From NCBI GenBank assembly GCA_964035545.1, contig OZ037766.1:10797722-10861721 (forward strand): a stretch of 64,000 bases of DNA. Reading direction: 5' to 3'. The translations under genes and the position numbers were made by a program. This DNA comes from Bugula neritina (taxonomy: Eukaryota; Bryozoa; Gymnolaemata; Cheilostomatida; Bugulidae). The notes below the pieces were generated by a model. The model had not been told where the DNA came from and made no database searches. It was given only the letters and a program-made list of their open reading frames with translations. Below are positions 1 to 13,192 of this stretch, one piece after another. Numbering within the stretch: the first letter of the stretch is position 1; every line of letters starts with the position of its first letter.

Positions 1-1930
1 ACAGCTATTAATATCATTATCATAATGATGATCATAAAGATAATATTGATATTAATATTAACCATGGTCATACTGATACTCATTGGGATTATCATACTGA
101 TACTCATAGTCATTTGCCATTGTCATACTGATACTCATACTGATACTGATTGTCCATTGAGTTTGACTTTAACTTCAAGAATAAGTCATTCAGATCACTA
201 TCACTATGACTATGAGTATCGGTATGATAAGTATGACTATCACTATGAGTATCACTATCAGTATGACTATCACTATGAGTATAAAGTATGCTTACTCTTA
301 AAAGTTAGTATGTATAACTATAAGCTAAAGTTTAGTATTGCAGCTGTTTTACTCTTTGTATTTTTATTTTCCAATAAAATTAAATGAATAATTAATTCAA
401 GTTCAATTTACCATTTGACTTTGTACAAATCGGAAACTAAAAAACTAGGAGCCCAAAAGAAATAGCAAATCTTTACTTCATCGTCTAGTAAAAATAAAGA
501 CGTGAGAATCACTCACCCAAAGCCAAAGTTTTATAAATATATTAATTTTGACTTTATCTAGGAGTAAACTTCCTTTGTAATAACAAAATTATAATTACAA
601 AGCTAATTGTAATCACAATGGTAATGATAATGGTTACAATTAAAAAGTTTTGTAATTGCAGTTACACTGATAGTTCTTTTGGCTTTTATCTTTGATTCCT
701 AAAGTTGACTACCATCAAATGCACTCAATCAGAACTAAGAAAAAAGCACCACCTCCAAACTAACAGGTAATTTCATAAATGTTGCTGTTCCCAAACAGTT
801 AAGGTGGTAAAAATTTGCAGCTATTTAAGGTCTACTAAGTCTTATAAATCAGTGAGTCATTTGTTGTGTTATCTTGACTAGAAGCTGCTAGATTTAGCTA
901 TATATATTTGTATTTTGTATGTTTATACATTTTATGATTAGTTCACAGTGAGAAGCTATAATGGGGTCATGGGTGCATATTTAGTAGTCATAATAATAAT
1001 AGTAGCATGACATGTTTTGTCATTTTCTATCTGATCATAGCTGAAGACCGATCTGTCTCAGTGTTGATTATCAGTTTTACGTCTAAAAACCATGGCCAAA
1101 AGAGTAAATCTGTAATGTTTTTATTTTCTAACAAAGGCTGGGAATTGAGTTCTATTTGATCTCTCATTAGTTTATACCTTGCTTTAGATAACTAAGTCTG
1201 ACAAACCATACTGCTATGTTTTGTATTCAACATATGATTCTTCTGAATAGGATCTCATGGACAGTTAACATACTCTACGACTTGGTAGAACAAGCCTCTA
1301 TTGGCTAATAGCTTGCTTCGATTTGAAAATTTTTTTACTAATTCCCATTGCCCTTGCTGGCTATTTATAAAATATCTTGGTCACGTTTGAGATCAGCTTA
1401 CATTGTCTCTTTGAGTTAGGTACTTGGTTTTCTTCCTTTGAGTTTTTCAAGTTTGTGCTGTAGTTGCCAAGGTTTTTTTTTTCAAAAAGCATGACACTTT
1501 GACTCATTAAAATGACTTCCTCTTCTAGCTGGCCATCTGTATAACATAACAATGAATGGAGACATTTGTCTGGAATTACAACTATACTCTACTATACTAT
1601 ACTGGTGATTTGAATTGCTCTAGGGTTTTTGACGTGGTTAGGAGAATAATTCGAAACTTTCAACCCATGTCAACAACCTGACTTGAAGGAAGAAAGATCT
1701 ATATCTACATAAATACTTTATATAATGTTTTCACAGGGGTTATAGCTATGGACAAAAACAGTCTAACACTAGATAAATCTATGCAAATTTACAACCAACT
1801 AGGAATTTTGGTACAATATTCAGTTGTTGGTGCAATTAAAAATTGTAGCTTGATGAGTCTGTTTAATTGTAACTGGCGTGAAGCAGTGAATCTTAGAGAG
1901 ATTGAGATGTAAGTTATTAATTTTAAAGTG
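1..1930. other. Upstream intergenic DNA of CAPN7
   Basis: AT-rich DNA with no exon that I can support. The first 300 bases are cryptically simple: iterations of the motif ACTGATACTCAT occur at about 65-150 and their reverse complement (ATGAGTATCAGT-like) at about 190-290, so the stretch could fold back on itself. The short open frames here are low-complexity readings of these repeats or isolated frames without splice context. The region presumably contains the CAPN7 promoter and 5'UTR, but no TATA box or CpG cluster stands out. Confidence 0.5.
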
Positions 1931-4900
1931 ATGGCAGATTATATTATTCTGGAAGAGGATGCCCAATATTTTGCTCGACAAGCTGTTTTACTTGACAGTC
2001 ACCAAGAGTATGAAGAAGCAAAGTTTTACTATATGGTTAGTTTTTAACATAATGTTGCAAGTTAAATACATTGTTGATTTACTAGGATGTGAAAGTATTA
2101 AACAGTTTTTTATACTATGTGAAACTTCTATGTGAATATTGTTCACTATAGGAAGCTGCCCAAGCTCTATTGGCAGCAAAATTGGCTGGCTCCCCTAAAG
2201 CTCATTTGTGTGATAAAGCTAATGAATATATACTGAGATGTGAGCAGTTGAAGGCAAATACAGGTAACTTTGTGTAACTATATTATGTACTCATACTGTA
2301 TATATAGTTATTTAGTGAATATTTAAACGTAGAGAAAAATGAATTGTAAAAAGTGGATTTATATTTCATGTGTTAATTTTAGTCAAAATTATAGTCAAGC
2401 TATAATTTGCTAGGCACCTTGTTTTTTAGTAGCAATTTTTTGTTCAGATTCGTTTGCATTTAATTTTATTCAATTCTAGAAATATCTGTTTTCAATGTGC
2501 TGGCACTTAACTTCTGTTGCAGATGTTCAACAAGCTCCCAAGTCTCACCTTCAGGTACTGGATTATTTATATCTAATTTTAAAGGTTGTTTGTTATTTAT
2601 GTTTACTTGGCACAGCACATGAAAATTTCAAAATTCAGTTTGATTCAACCATTAATAATTGAGTCAAAATGCTCGTAATATATTTATACAAACATTTTAT
2701 GATAGTTGGCATTTTTGGTATGATGCTATAGTTTTCAAGACATGAGTTGAATATAAATCTGTAATCAGGAATTCTCTATATAACAGGCAAGGCTCATGAA
2801 TTTACTTTTTTGTATTTAATAATTATGAGATGAGTGAACAACAATGTTACAGAAATGTGATGTTGATACTTGAATGATTTATTTATCACCATAGAGACAG
2901 AAGGAGAGAGCTGACTTTCTTGTTAGACAAGCGTTTGATGAAGATGAAGCAGGTAACGAGACTGAAGCTGCTGAACTTTATATGGAAGCTGCTCAGCTCT
3001 GCATCGAAATGGTACATTTGTTTCTTTGATTTTTATAGGTTAAAAGCTAGTTAGAGTTATTTTGAATTATTGACGTCTGTTTACATAATTGTGACTTGTC
3101 ATCATTTTCTTGTATAACACCCATGGGTTTACAGTCACCATCTCTGTGATAACCCCTGGTAGAAAGGGTTCTTTTAAGTGGGCTAAGGACTTGTTTGCTT
3201 CTTAACATTCCCAATGTTCTTTACTGAGCTTAGAACCAATGACCTTGTGTTTACTAATAAGCTGGTGCTGTGATCAGTAAACCACGGCTGCACAACATTT
3301 CTCTTATAATAACTGCTATTTTTGATAGACCTGTATACTAGAGAGATCCAGCAGATCTAAAGTTTTCTGACATCATTTATATTGCACCAGAACTAAAATG
3401 ATGTTATAAACTCTGTTTGATTTTAGAGGAAGTCTATTACAGATAGTCATCTAAAGGGCAGCATTGAAAAGTTGGCAAAAAATGCCATCGAAAGAGTTGA
3501 GGCCATAAAGAATGTTCCTAAAAATCATCAAAGGTATCTTAGCTAACTGTTGACAACAAAAAGTATCCTAGCTAACTGTTGACAAATTTTTTATCGTTTG
3601 AATTGAAACCAGCTTAATTAGATTTATGAGTTTTTTCAAAAGTTAGCTGCTTTTAATTTTAATTTGAAACTTGCATATATTGCTAGGTTAAATTTCTTCT
3701 AAGTAAGGTCAAACTGGTATATAGTAGACTTGATAAAAAAATTTCAGCATTTCAATCTTCATTCAGTTTAGAGATTTGTTACTGCTAGCTGTTTCAAGAG
3801 TCAATGGATTACTGTGTTGAAAACAATCTGTGATCTTCTTCAAACTGTTATTTTGAGATGTATTATTTGTTATGTGCTTTATAACAGTATAATAGCACTT
3901 GTTTTTATTTTTGTGATTTTATTTTTCAATGCAGTAACAAGGTGAAATATAGACCACTAGGAGATGCTTTAGCGACTCAACAACAACTGGTGTCTAAAAG
4001 AGATATTAGCACTACCGCTAGCAGTAGCGGCAGTTATTCAAAGGAGGAAATTGGAGTTTTAAGGTCATTATTATTGTAGATTTATTGAATTATACTGAGA
4101 AACATTGTGAATTTATGTTCATAGTTATACTGCTGCTTCGAGCAATATTGTGCTGTAAGTCATTGAATGTAATATAAACTTGTTTTATTCAATAGGCACA
4201 CTTCACTAATAAATGGCCGACAGTATGTACCTTTTATGTCAGTTGACATAAGTGAAAGATTTGCCTTCCCTGTGTCTTTTAGGTAAGTTGCTGTTATGTC
4301 TTTAAAAGTTGCTAGTGTAGTTCAGCCCTATAATTAGTGATGAACCAATCGTGGCCTGCTTTGTGTCAAATAAGTTCCGTTTAGCTTGTTGCAAATTTCA
4401 AATTTTATCAAACCATAGATAGTGGAAAATTCTGATTTAAAATGTCTATTAGATCTATTAGGTCATATTATTGCCAGTCTCGAAGCACATTCTGCAATGT
4501 ATATAAATTTAGCTTCTGAATGGACTGATAATAAAAGATTTACTGTTTCTTATATCAATCCTGATTTTTTTTTCTGTTACTTTTTATTCAAATGGCAGTC
4601 TTGTGCGTGCATGACTAATGCGTGCACTCTGTCATTAGTACTAGCTAATTGATTATGTTAATGAAATGTATTAGGTAACACAAAGTTCACTGTACATAAT
4701 GGCATTGTGAGAGCAATTGATTATAACTAGTGAAAAAAATTGACTACTTTTTGATAAATTATGCGAATTAGGATTATATATATTTATTTATATATCATTA
4801 TTTTGTTAAGTGTTTTGATTTGATTTTTGTGATATTTATTCATTTTTTGAGTTATTTATAATAATATAGCATTTTCTCATGGCATACGATTGAGTAAGTT

Positions 4901-7900
4901 GCTGTAGGTTAACCTTTCTGCATTACACAACTGAGTGTCATATTGTTTGCAGTGACCGAGATGGTAAACTGGCTTTGTCAGCGAAACAGAAGCAGCATTT
5001 TGCTGGATGGATTCGCCCAGAAGAATATATTGCTGACCCCAAGATGATCATGGCTGTTTCTAGTTTTAGTGTCAAACAAGTAAAGTTTATTACAATTCCC
5101 TATAATATATTTACTTAGCTTTGCAAATTGGTATGGTGCATTTTTCTTTAGCTATTCATTATAATTTCGGTGCATTTTAATGTTGAAATATTGACTTTGA
5201 ATGTGTAAATTTAGACTATCATATCGGACTGCTCATTCGTTGCATCACTGGCCATAAGTGCTCAGTACGAAAGGCGATTCAACAAGAGACTCATAACAAG
5301 GTGAATCTTTATACCTATGAAACTGTGCAATAAACAAGCTAGTATTATCTTTCAGATATGCACCTTCAAGTGCTTCTCTCTCTCACAATTGTAGCTAGCA
5401 ATGTTATGTGTGTGCTAGAAGATACTTATGGTGCTTTCTACTCTGTCATATATTGAAACAAGCTTTCACTCTACATTCTACAGTGTGTGCAGTAATTTTA
5501 GCAGTTTTACGCTTTAATAATTTATTTTTAGCATTATTTATCCACAATCAAGAAATGGTGACCCTGTCTATAATCCATGCGGTAAATATATGATCAAGCT
5601 ACACATCAATGGAGTACCTCGAAAGGTATTTTGACTTTTTGTTGATGTACTGTGCAGGAAACAAAATACATATTACTTTTTATGGCAATAGTAAAAGTGC
5701 ATTCATACCTTCATGATTTTCAGTCCGAATTCAATTTGGCTTGATGGACAATTTTGCTGATTTTTTGCATTTTAATAGCAACTTGTCTTGTGGTGGCTTT
5801 CTCAATCAAATTACCAAGTCATATTGCTTGTCGCAGAAACTGTAGAGTATTGCATTATTATTGTCCATGCTCACTTTAAAGCTACTCTTACTAGCAGTAA
5901 TAATGTAGCATCGTTTACTTCAATTTCTACTTAAATTACTGCTATAAATATGGCCGAGACAAAAATAACGAAAATGAATGAGCTAATTTTATATCCGTGA
6001 TGGTTTGGCCATATGGAATGAAACAATAAAATATTTAGCAGAGGCAGCTCTGTGCTTTGCCCTGGAGTATCTTTTAATGGAAAATATGCTGACAAGAAAC
6101 ACCCCATCACAATGATGCCCTTCTCCACATTTAACAAACTTAGGCAACTTGGATAATTTTTATGCTTAAAAGTATATGCCACTTCCTTCTATTACAGGCA
6201 GTTGCTTCGCAAACTCGTTGCATTCATGATATAGGATTACTATAATAAAATTATACTTGGGCACTACCACTAAGTGCTGATTACTTGCAATGTAAATAAA
6301 AAATTGTTAGCTCTTGCTTTTAAAAAAAATTATATAATGAAGAAAATGTTTAAAATTACTGGATTTCTGTTATAGTTTTCCCATGTATATTCTATGCATC
6401 ATAAGGGTTATTGAGTCATATAAAGTGTCGCATAGAATTGAATACATAGCATTATGTTGTTATATTCTGTCTGTACATGTGCAGTCATGACTGCTTATAT
6501 ATTATATTTTCCAACATTTAAACCTGAACTGCATTATGACAGCTGCTAGTATGTGTATATAGTCCTGACTGGTATAGTTTTTCCATTCCAAGACTTGGAG
6601 TACATAATGACAGTTGTTGGTATGTGTATATACAGGTTGTAATAGACGACTATCTTCCAATGGGCAAAGATGGCAAACTGTTATGCTCTTTCTCTAGCAA
6701 TAAAAGTGAACTCTGGGTCTCAATGTTAGAGAAAGCTTACATGAAAGTGATGGGAGGTTACGATTTCCCAGGATCAAACTCTGTAGGTTTATAAATCGTA
6801 TATTCTTACAGATCTTTACAATTGCTTTGTCATTAAGCAAGCTGTGATAAATGAATTTCAGACTGGTTAATATTTTATAATTTATACTTGTTGCTACAGG
6901 TTCTAATGTAGAACAAATTTTTTGTTAAACAATAAGAATTTTATAGCTTTTTCTTCTCATAATTCAGTCTAGTTATGAATATGCATATTATGCTTTAGTT
7001 TAGTTTTGCTTATACCTTTAGGTTGTAGCATGCACTAAATATTTGCACATAATAGTGAGTGTAATGAACTGTAAATGCATATTTATTTTATTATGTTTTT
7101 TCGCTTTTCAAAAAGAAAGTCATTTAGTTGTTTAATCGGTAGAACATTGATCTCCACGCTCTCACTGGCTGGATTCCAGAGCGTGTGGCTATCAAGAACT
7201 CGTCAAAAGCGTTTGAAAAAGACAAGGAATTTAGAAAAATTCTAGATAAGTTTCACAAAGGGCACTGTGTGGTGACGGTAGCCACTGGTCCAATGAGAGA
7301 CAGCGATGCAGAGAGAGCCGGTCTCGTTGAGAGCCACGCCTATGCTATGCTGGACATCCGTGAAGTACTGGTAGGTTTTTATGTATGCAATCAGCAAGTG
7401 TTATAAGAGATATTGGGCTAAAACTTTAGAAAATCATTAGGTTAGCGTGAAGAGTTCTTATGTCTGAATTGTGTACGAGATGAAAATTAGCCAGTTTTAG
7501 TTTTCAGCAAGCCCGCCAATGTACAAATAGTTTTCAGGTCAAACATGCTGTTTTATAACACTGCTTTGATTTTACATGGATCTAATTTACTAGCTTCATG
7601 TAATTGCATTCACCTGGTAGGCTTTTAATTGAAAGTAAATTTTAAAGTTTTAATTGAGCAAAACGGTTTTAGATACTCTCTTATTAGTTGTAAATCAGAA
7701 GGTCTGCGTTTTAGTTTAAATATGAAACACTATGTAGTAATTTATTTAGGTACCATGCAATTATATGTGGCTGGTTGTGGTTACTCAACTCTCTTACTAA
7801 AGTGTATATTATTACACTGCATAGGGTAAGAGGTTTTTAATGTTGAAAAACCCCTGGAGCCATTTAAGATGGAAAGGCAGATATTCGGAAAGCGATACCC

Positions 7901-9754
7901 AAAGCTGGACAGCTGAGCTGAAGGCAGCTCTTAAGTATGACCCTGTCTCAGCTCAGAAGATAGATAACGGGGTGTTCTGGATAGACTATGAATCATTCTG
8001 CCATTTCTACGAATGCATTTACATCAACTGGAAACCAGATCTCTTCAAACACACTACTTGCTTTCACCAGTAAGTTATATTGTTGTATTCTATTCAACAT
8101 CATCTTGTCTGTGCATTAATTAGCAATTGATGCTAATTTTGTACTTGCTTTTAAAAATCTATTGCATGTCACATTATTGGGGTTAAATAAGCCACTGGCT
8201 TTCTCTCTTCAGCCCACTTTTTCACGTCAAGAGTGGGCTACAGGTAAATACAGGTAAATTAACTCATCTCAATGTACAGTTACTGCCAAACATATACGTG
8301 CTAGCAATAGGTGTGTAATACTCAAACATAAAGGCAATATTTATTATAGTAGTAACTGTTACACAATATACAGCTCTAACATACGTCTACATTGACAGTA
8401 TGGTTAGCACAGCATCTTCATTCGAGGCTTTTCTTTCAGCACGTGGACATCCAAAGAAGGTCCTACCAAAGACATGTATAACATCTCTGACAATCCTCAG
8501 TATACATTGAAACTGAAGAACCCGAGCAACTCACCTGCAGCTGTATGGATTCTCTTGACTAGGCATATCACAGACAAAGTGGGTTATCAGCTGATTTTAC
8601 TTCTAGTAAATTATTTACACATTTCTTATAAATCTATCAACTAATAGCAAGCAGATGTATACAAAAAGCAGCTTTGCTGTCTTGAGAATAGTTAATGGTG
8701 GTTGCAATAGTGACTCTGATAATATTAATAGTTTTTCGCAATATTGAAAAAAAGCTTTACTTTAATTCCTCAGTTGAATTTATCTGAAAAAAAAATGTTC
8801 TAATATGTGGTGAAAAGCGGCCAAGAAAAAAGAAAATTTATTTACATATTTATTGAACACATTCTTTAAATCTTTAGTTTACTAATAACATACCAAATTC
8901 TATGTGGCACAAGGCATTCAACAAAAAGCAAGTTAGTAAACAATTATTTACCCCATCTTGAATTCATGAGTTATCTTCTCTATATTTTATGTTTGATTAC
9001 CAAGTACAAAAATCCAGTCCTGTTAAAAAATGCACGGAAACTTAATTTTGTCTATGTTGCATTTAAACAAATATTTATTATTAAAAAAGGGACTATAGCA
9101 CTGTGAAATTTGAACCTATGATTTACAATAAAATGCACTTGGTTTTCTTTGACACTAGGAAAATAATAGCATTCGATATCCACGATGAGTTGTATTTTTG
9201 TTTTTTATTTTATACTTTTCTTATTTTTATATCATAAAGGATGATTTTGCAAACAACAAAGAGTTTATCACAGTCTTCGTATACCAAGGAGGTTCCAGAG
9301 TATATTATCCATGTGAGTATAACTTCTATAAATACAAATTGTTTACCAATATATTGTAAATAAAACTCTTAACTCTGAAGAATTCATTTGCTTAAACATT
9401 TTGAGCTATCTTTTGTTTCCTGTAAAAAACAACGACATTATGTGATTAACCCTTCTCCATCTTCTCTCACACTACACTAAATGTATTAAAAAAACCATAA
9501 AGTATAAGGTTTTCCAGCTACTGAACGTTTCATAACTTTTGATAATTTGTGTTTAATCTAGAATTAAGTTTACAAATAGGCAGGTGTTTAATTTGCTGAT
9601 ATGAATTAGATATATAAGTTCACAGAAGATTTGAGATCTTCTGCCTTCTAGTATACTTTATATCATACTGATTATAATCAACATAACATTTTGTACGTTG
9701 TGAAACCATATTCTATAATAATTTGGGAAGACAAAAATACTCTTTAGACATGTA

Positions 9755-9802
<48 letters not shown>

Positions 9803-11929
9803 CTTAAATTAACTATATGATCTATATCTCTAATGCTAAGTAGATCCAGTAAATGTCAAGCTTTCTAATGATCTGAAAAGTAATGGCCAGCAGATGGCCT
9901 TTCACAGAGTAAACTGATCAGACATATAGTCATGTTAAGCACATTTATATATAACAATAGTCTATTTGTGTCCACAGATAACCCTGCTCCTTACAAAGAT
10001 GGTATAAAAATCAACTCGCCCCACTACTTGTGTAAGATGGTTGAGTCTGGTAATCAATCTTTCACTCTAGTTGTGTCTCAGTATGAGAAAGTCAACACAA
10101 TACACTACACCCTGAGGGTGTACTCACAATGCGAGTTCTCTCTCAACAAGATTGTCGACCCGTACAAACATGAGAAAGAGGTGGGTTGCTCCACTGTATT
10201 GTGAAGTTATCTGTGACATTTCACAGATGTAGCGATATGCTAGGCAGTTTGTAGCAAAATATTTTTCATCACTGTACTTTCTATACTTATCATTTTACTT
10301 GCTTCTTAGCTAAGCGTATCTTTTAAGTTCTGGTATAGACAATTAGTGTGGTAGACTCATTTGAATGTTTAACATATAATTTTATTGTGACATTGTGAAA
10401 TTATCTACAAGCAGCCCGAGTTAGGGGTGACTGAGGGCAGTAGTTTGGGGTCTGGAGTTTGGAGTTGTAAGTTCAAAGTTCCAACCTAAACCTCCAAATC
10501 CAAACTCGATAACCCCAAACTACTGTCATCCCCTGCTTGTTGAAAAATTCTGACATTGCATTTTTACTCTGACAGAAAACTGGAGAATGGAAGGGAGTAA
10601 CTGCGGGTGGGTGTGCCAACTACCCAACCAATAAAAATAACCCAATCTATCAAGTCACACTAGACAGTACTTCTGCTTCTAATCATTTACTTGTTGAACT
10701 TCGTGCTCCAAGGTTAGTCTCTATTATTGATGGATAAATGGTACATTTGAAAAAAACAATGTTTTCACAAATAAACAAACGAATTCAAGTTTAATGACAG
10801 CAATTTGAAAGATGTAGGAAGTTATAAAAGCTTTTTTCTAATATTTTTGTAAAGTTGGTGGTAAGTTCTAAAAGAAATGTGCTCATAGTTTTGTAATTAG
10901 TGGTCATGTAGCTTTAGAATGTAAAATGGTGCTAATCAAATAAGTTACATTATTCCATTTAATAAGTTGTCTTCTTTTTAAACCATAGTTTCATATGCAA
11001 TCATTTTAGTTTTTATTATTTAAAGTATATTAATTTCTTTAAAAGAATAAGTGCTGTGAAGTTCAATCTATACTGTTTCAGAGAATACAGTGTTGGTATT
11101 GAAGCTAAGCCGGTGAATATACACAACCCATCAGCACAAGGAAACCAGCAAGATATGACTTCTGGGTCATACAGGTATAATGTTTTGTTGTATCAAAACA
11201 TTATTTATCTATATTGATATTATAGACTTATAATTAATAAATATAATATTACTTCAAGTACTTGGATAAATATGAATTTTAGTTTTAGTTCTCATATTAA
11301 GTTCATGTAAATGAATGAACTTAATATAGTCACTAAAATTAAATATTTCATAGCATGTTATGCAATTTTTTACTCATCTTTTATTATAACTCCTAATATT
11401 TTTACACTGAAACAACTATTTTATATATAAATAAAATAAAAGAAATCAATTACGGCATTTGTAGAAGTATGATTATGTAATACATGGACATAGAACCATA
11501 ATGATTCAATTAAAAATCTAGCTAAACTTATGCTTGTAATACATTGTTTTGAATAAAAAATATCTTGAAAACAGGGTTACTTTTAGGTTTTTTCATTTTA
11601 ATTCAATTTTTTCAAAAAGCATCAAAATGTAAAAATATAAAAATGAAACTGTATTAATTTTACTCAGAAGTAGCATAGTATTTTATAGCTTCAGTGTTTT
11701 TAATATGATTATGGTTTATACTGTTTATGACAATCTTGGAAATTTAAATTTGATTTAACGCATTTGCTTAATTTTCATTTACAGAAATGGTTATTGTATA
11801 CTGAGCATGGAAAACATCTCAGGTGGAGTGTATAACATCATCCCATCAACTTTTCTTCCCGCAAAAGAAGGACATTTTATTCTCAAGTTTAGCTCAAGTT
11901 GTCCAATGACAGTGAGCAAACTGAGGTAA
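1931..11929 (+). CDS. CAPN7: Calpain-7 (MIT-domain cysteine protease), 19 exons
   Basis: Non-classical calpain, a cytosolic papain-like protease. In the known family the N-terminal MIT domains bind ESCRT-III proteins. Exons: 1931-2035, 2152-2263, 2523-2554, 2895-3011, 3427-3533, 3935-4063, 4196-4282, 4953-5079, 5215-5300, 5532-5625, 6636-6782, 7143-7370, 7825-8069, 8440-8578, 9240-9312, 9978-10180, 10576-10712, 11082-11174, 11785-11929. All junctions are GT-AG and phase-consistent; 2406 nt give 801 aa (human protein 813 aa). Two MIT-like helical segments lie at about 5-75 and 85-155. The catalytic triad is visible as Cys278 (SDCSFVASL), His446 ([10 protein letters not shown]) and Asn466 (LKNPWSH), each 12 residues before the human position. 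Two C2-like calpain domains follow ([24 protein letters not shown]). The start ATG opens with [19 protein letters not shown], which aligns with the family N-terminus. The protein appears intact and active. Introns are 0.1-1 kb and one holds a SINE. Confidence 0.96.
3120..3293 (-). mobile_element. tRNA-derived SINE, copy A
   Basis: Lies in CAPN7 intron 4 on the minus strand. The reverse complement starts with a tRNA-like head (GCAGCCGTGG...), continues through a diverged B-box region (GGTTCTAAGC) and a body that matches the copies near 21826-21995 and 40737-40940: AGTCCTTAGCCCACTT and TCACAGAGAT are shared. It is the most decayed of the three in the promoter boxes. The family was identified only by comparing these three copies. 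Confidence 0.75.
9757..9800. repeat. (AT)n microsatellite
   Basis: An uninterrupted run of alternating TA dinucleotides of about 44 bases in CAPN7 intron 15. It has no coding role and is likely length-polymorphic. Confidence 0.9.
10414..10548. repeat. Imperfect fold-back (inverted repeat) in CAPN7 intron 16
   Basis: The arm around 10432-10462 contains AGTAGTTTGGGGT. The arm around 10512-10534 contains its reverse complement ACCCCAAACTACT, and further imperfect pairing extends on both sides (GAGTTTGG / CCAAACTC). It could be a small fold-back transposon or MITE remnant. No target duplication was recognised. Confidence 0.5.
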
Positions 11930-13192
11930 CAGTGATGGAACTGCTGCTAGTTTTCTGTGTCTTGTTTCACATGGGATGCTACAGCTTATTCATAATGCAG
12001 TCAGGAGTTAACTGGGTAAACATTCTAATTAATCTTTAAGTTTTGATTCGCTCACAAAGTGGTGTTGTGTCGACACTCTAAGAGTTTAAGTTATTGAAGG
12101 CAAATCACATCCATTAAGTGTAGAGAATTACCATCTGGTGTTAGAATTCGGGACAGGAGAAAGTAACCCTGTATATTGACTGATTGTCCAATTGTGCGAA
12201 ATGTTCTATAAATGAATATTTTGAATTGCTCTCTCATATGTTTTTGTGCAAATCTTATACCTGTCTGATACTTTTCTGTTGACTATTCTATCATGTTTAA
12301 TTGAATAGTTAATCAGATCTCAAACATACATGTCTAACATAATATCATAATTACTTCTGTTTTACTATTGCTAGATAGTTAAGTTATTTATATCTTCAAT
12401 ATTGCTTGATATTTTGTATTTATGCTGCTGCAAGAATGTTTACAAAGCAATGTTTAAACACTGAATGTTATGTGATTATATTTTATATATTTTTGTACTC
12501 TAAGATTTAATATATTCAATTCTAAAATTATTTAAAGTTATCACCATTCATTCTTTGTCTCCATCATAGTATTTTCATAAGCTGATATAGCTTATGTTGA
12601 GATAAAGTGTTGCTTTCACTAATTTCAGCACCTTTAATGAAATTATTAGATAAAGGCTCCATATCTTTTAACATTTAAAAATATTGAGGTTAGCTAAAAT
12701 TTGGATTGTCAATCAATTTACTCAAGCAATTTTATACTGAAGATGATTCTAGGATTTGAGTTGGCAATTTGGTGCTTGTCTTAATGAGTGTTCAAACATT
12801 ATTCTGAGAATTTCATTTGCAATGAATATTTAACATGCAATAAATTATCATACATATGCTCCCTGTCATACACAATTACTGCATAACTCGGCTGTAAGAA
12901 ATGACCACAATACAATTTTAAAGGTCTCTTTGTTGTAGAATCTTGTTCAATAAGTTATTTTAATTATTGTACAAGTGATATTATGATCACAATCAGCTGT
13001 TATAATGCACATGTCATGCATAACCACATTGATCTATACTCTATAGGGTATTGAAATACTCTATGAGCAAGAACGTTTAAAAATGATCATATATGTGTGT
13101 GTCTTCTTGAAAATTGCTAAAGTGATACATATTTACTGTTTAACATCTTGAGCAATTATTATTTGCATTATGGCATAAAAATTTATTTATGG
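11930..13192. other. Intergenic DNA between CAPN7 and the Ly6/uPAR gene
   Basis: The 3' flanks of two convergent genes. An AATAAA occurs at about 12839-12844, but it is 0.9 kb from the CAPN7 stop, so its use is uncertain. No exon or transposon was recognised. Confidence 0.45.
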
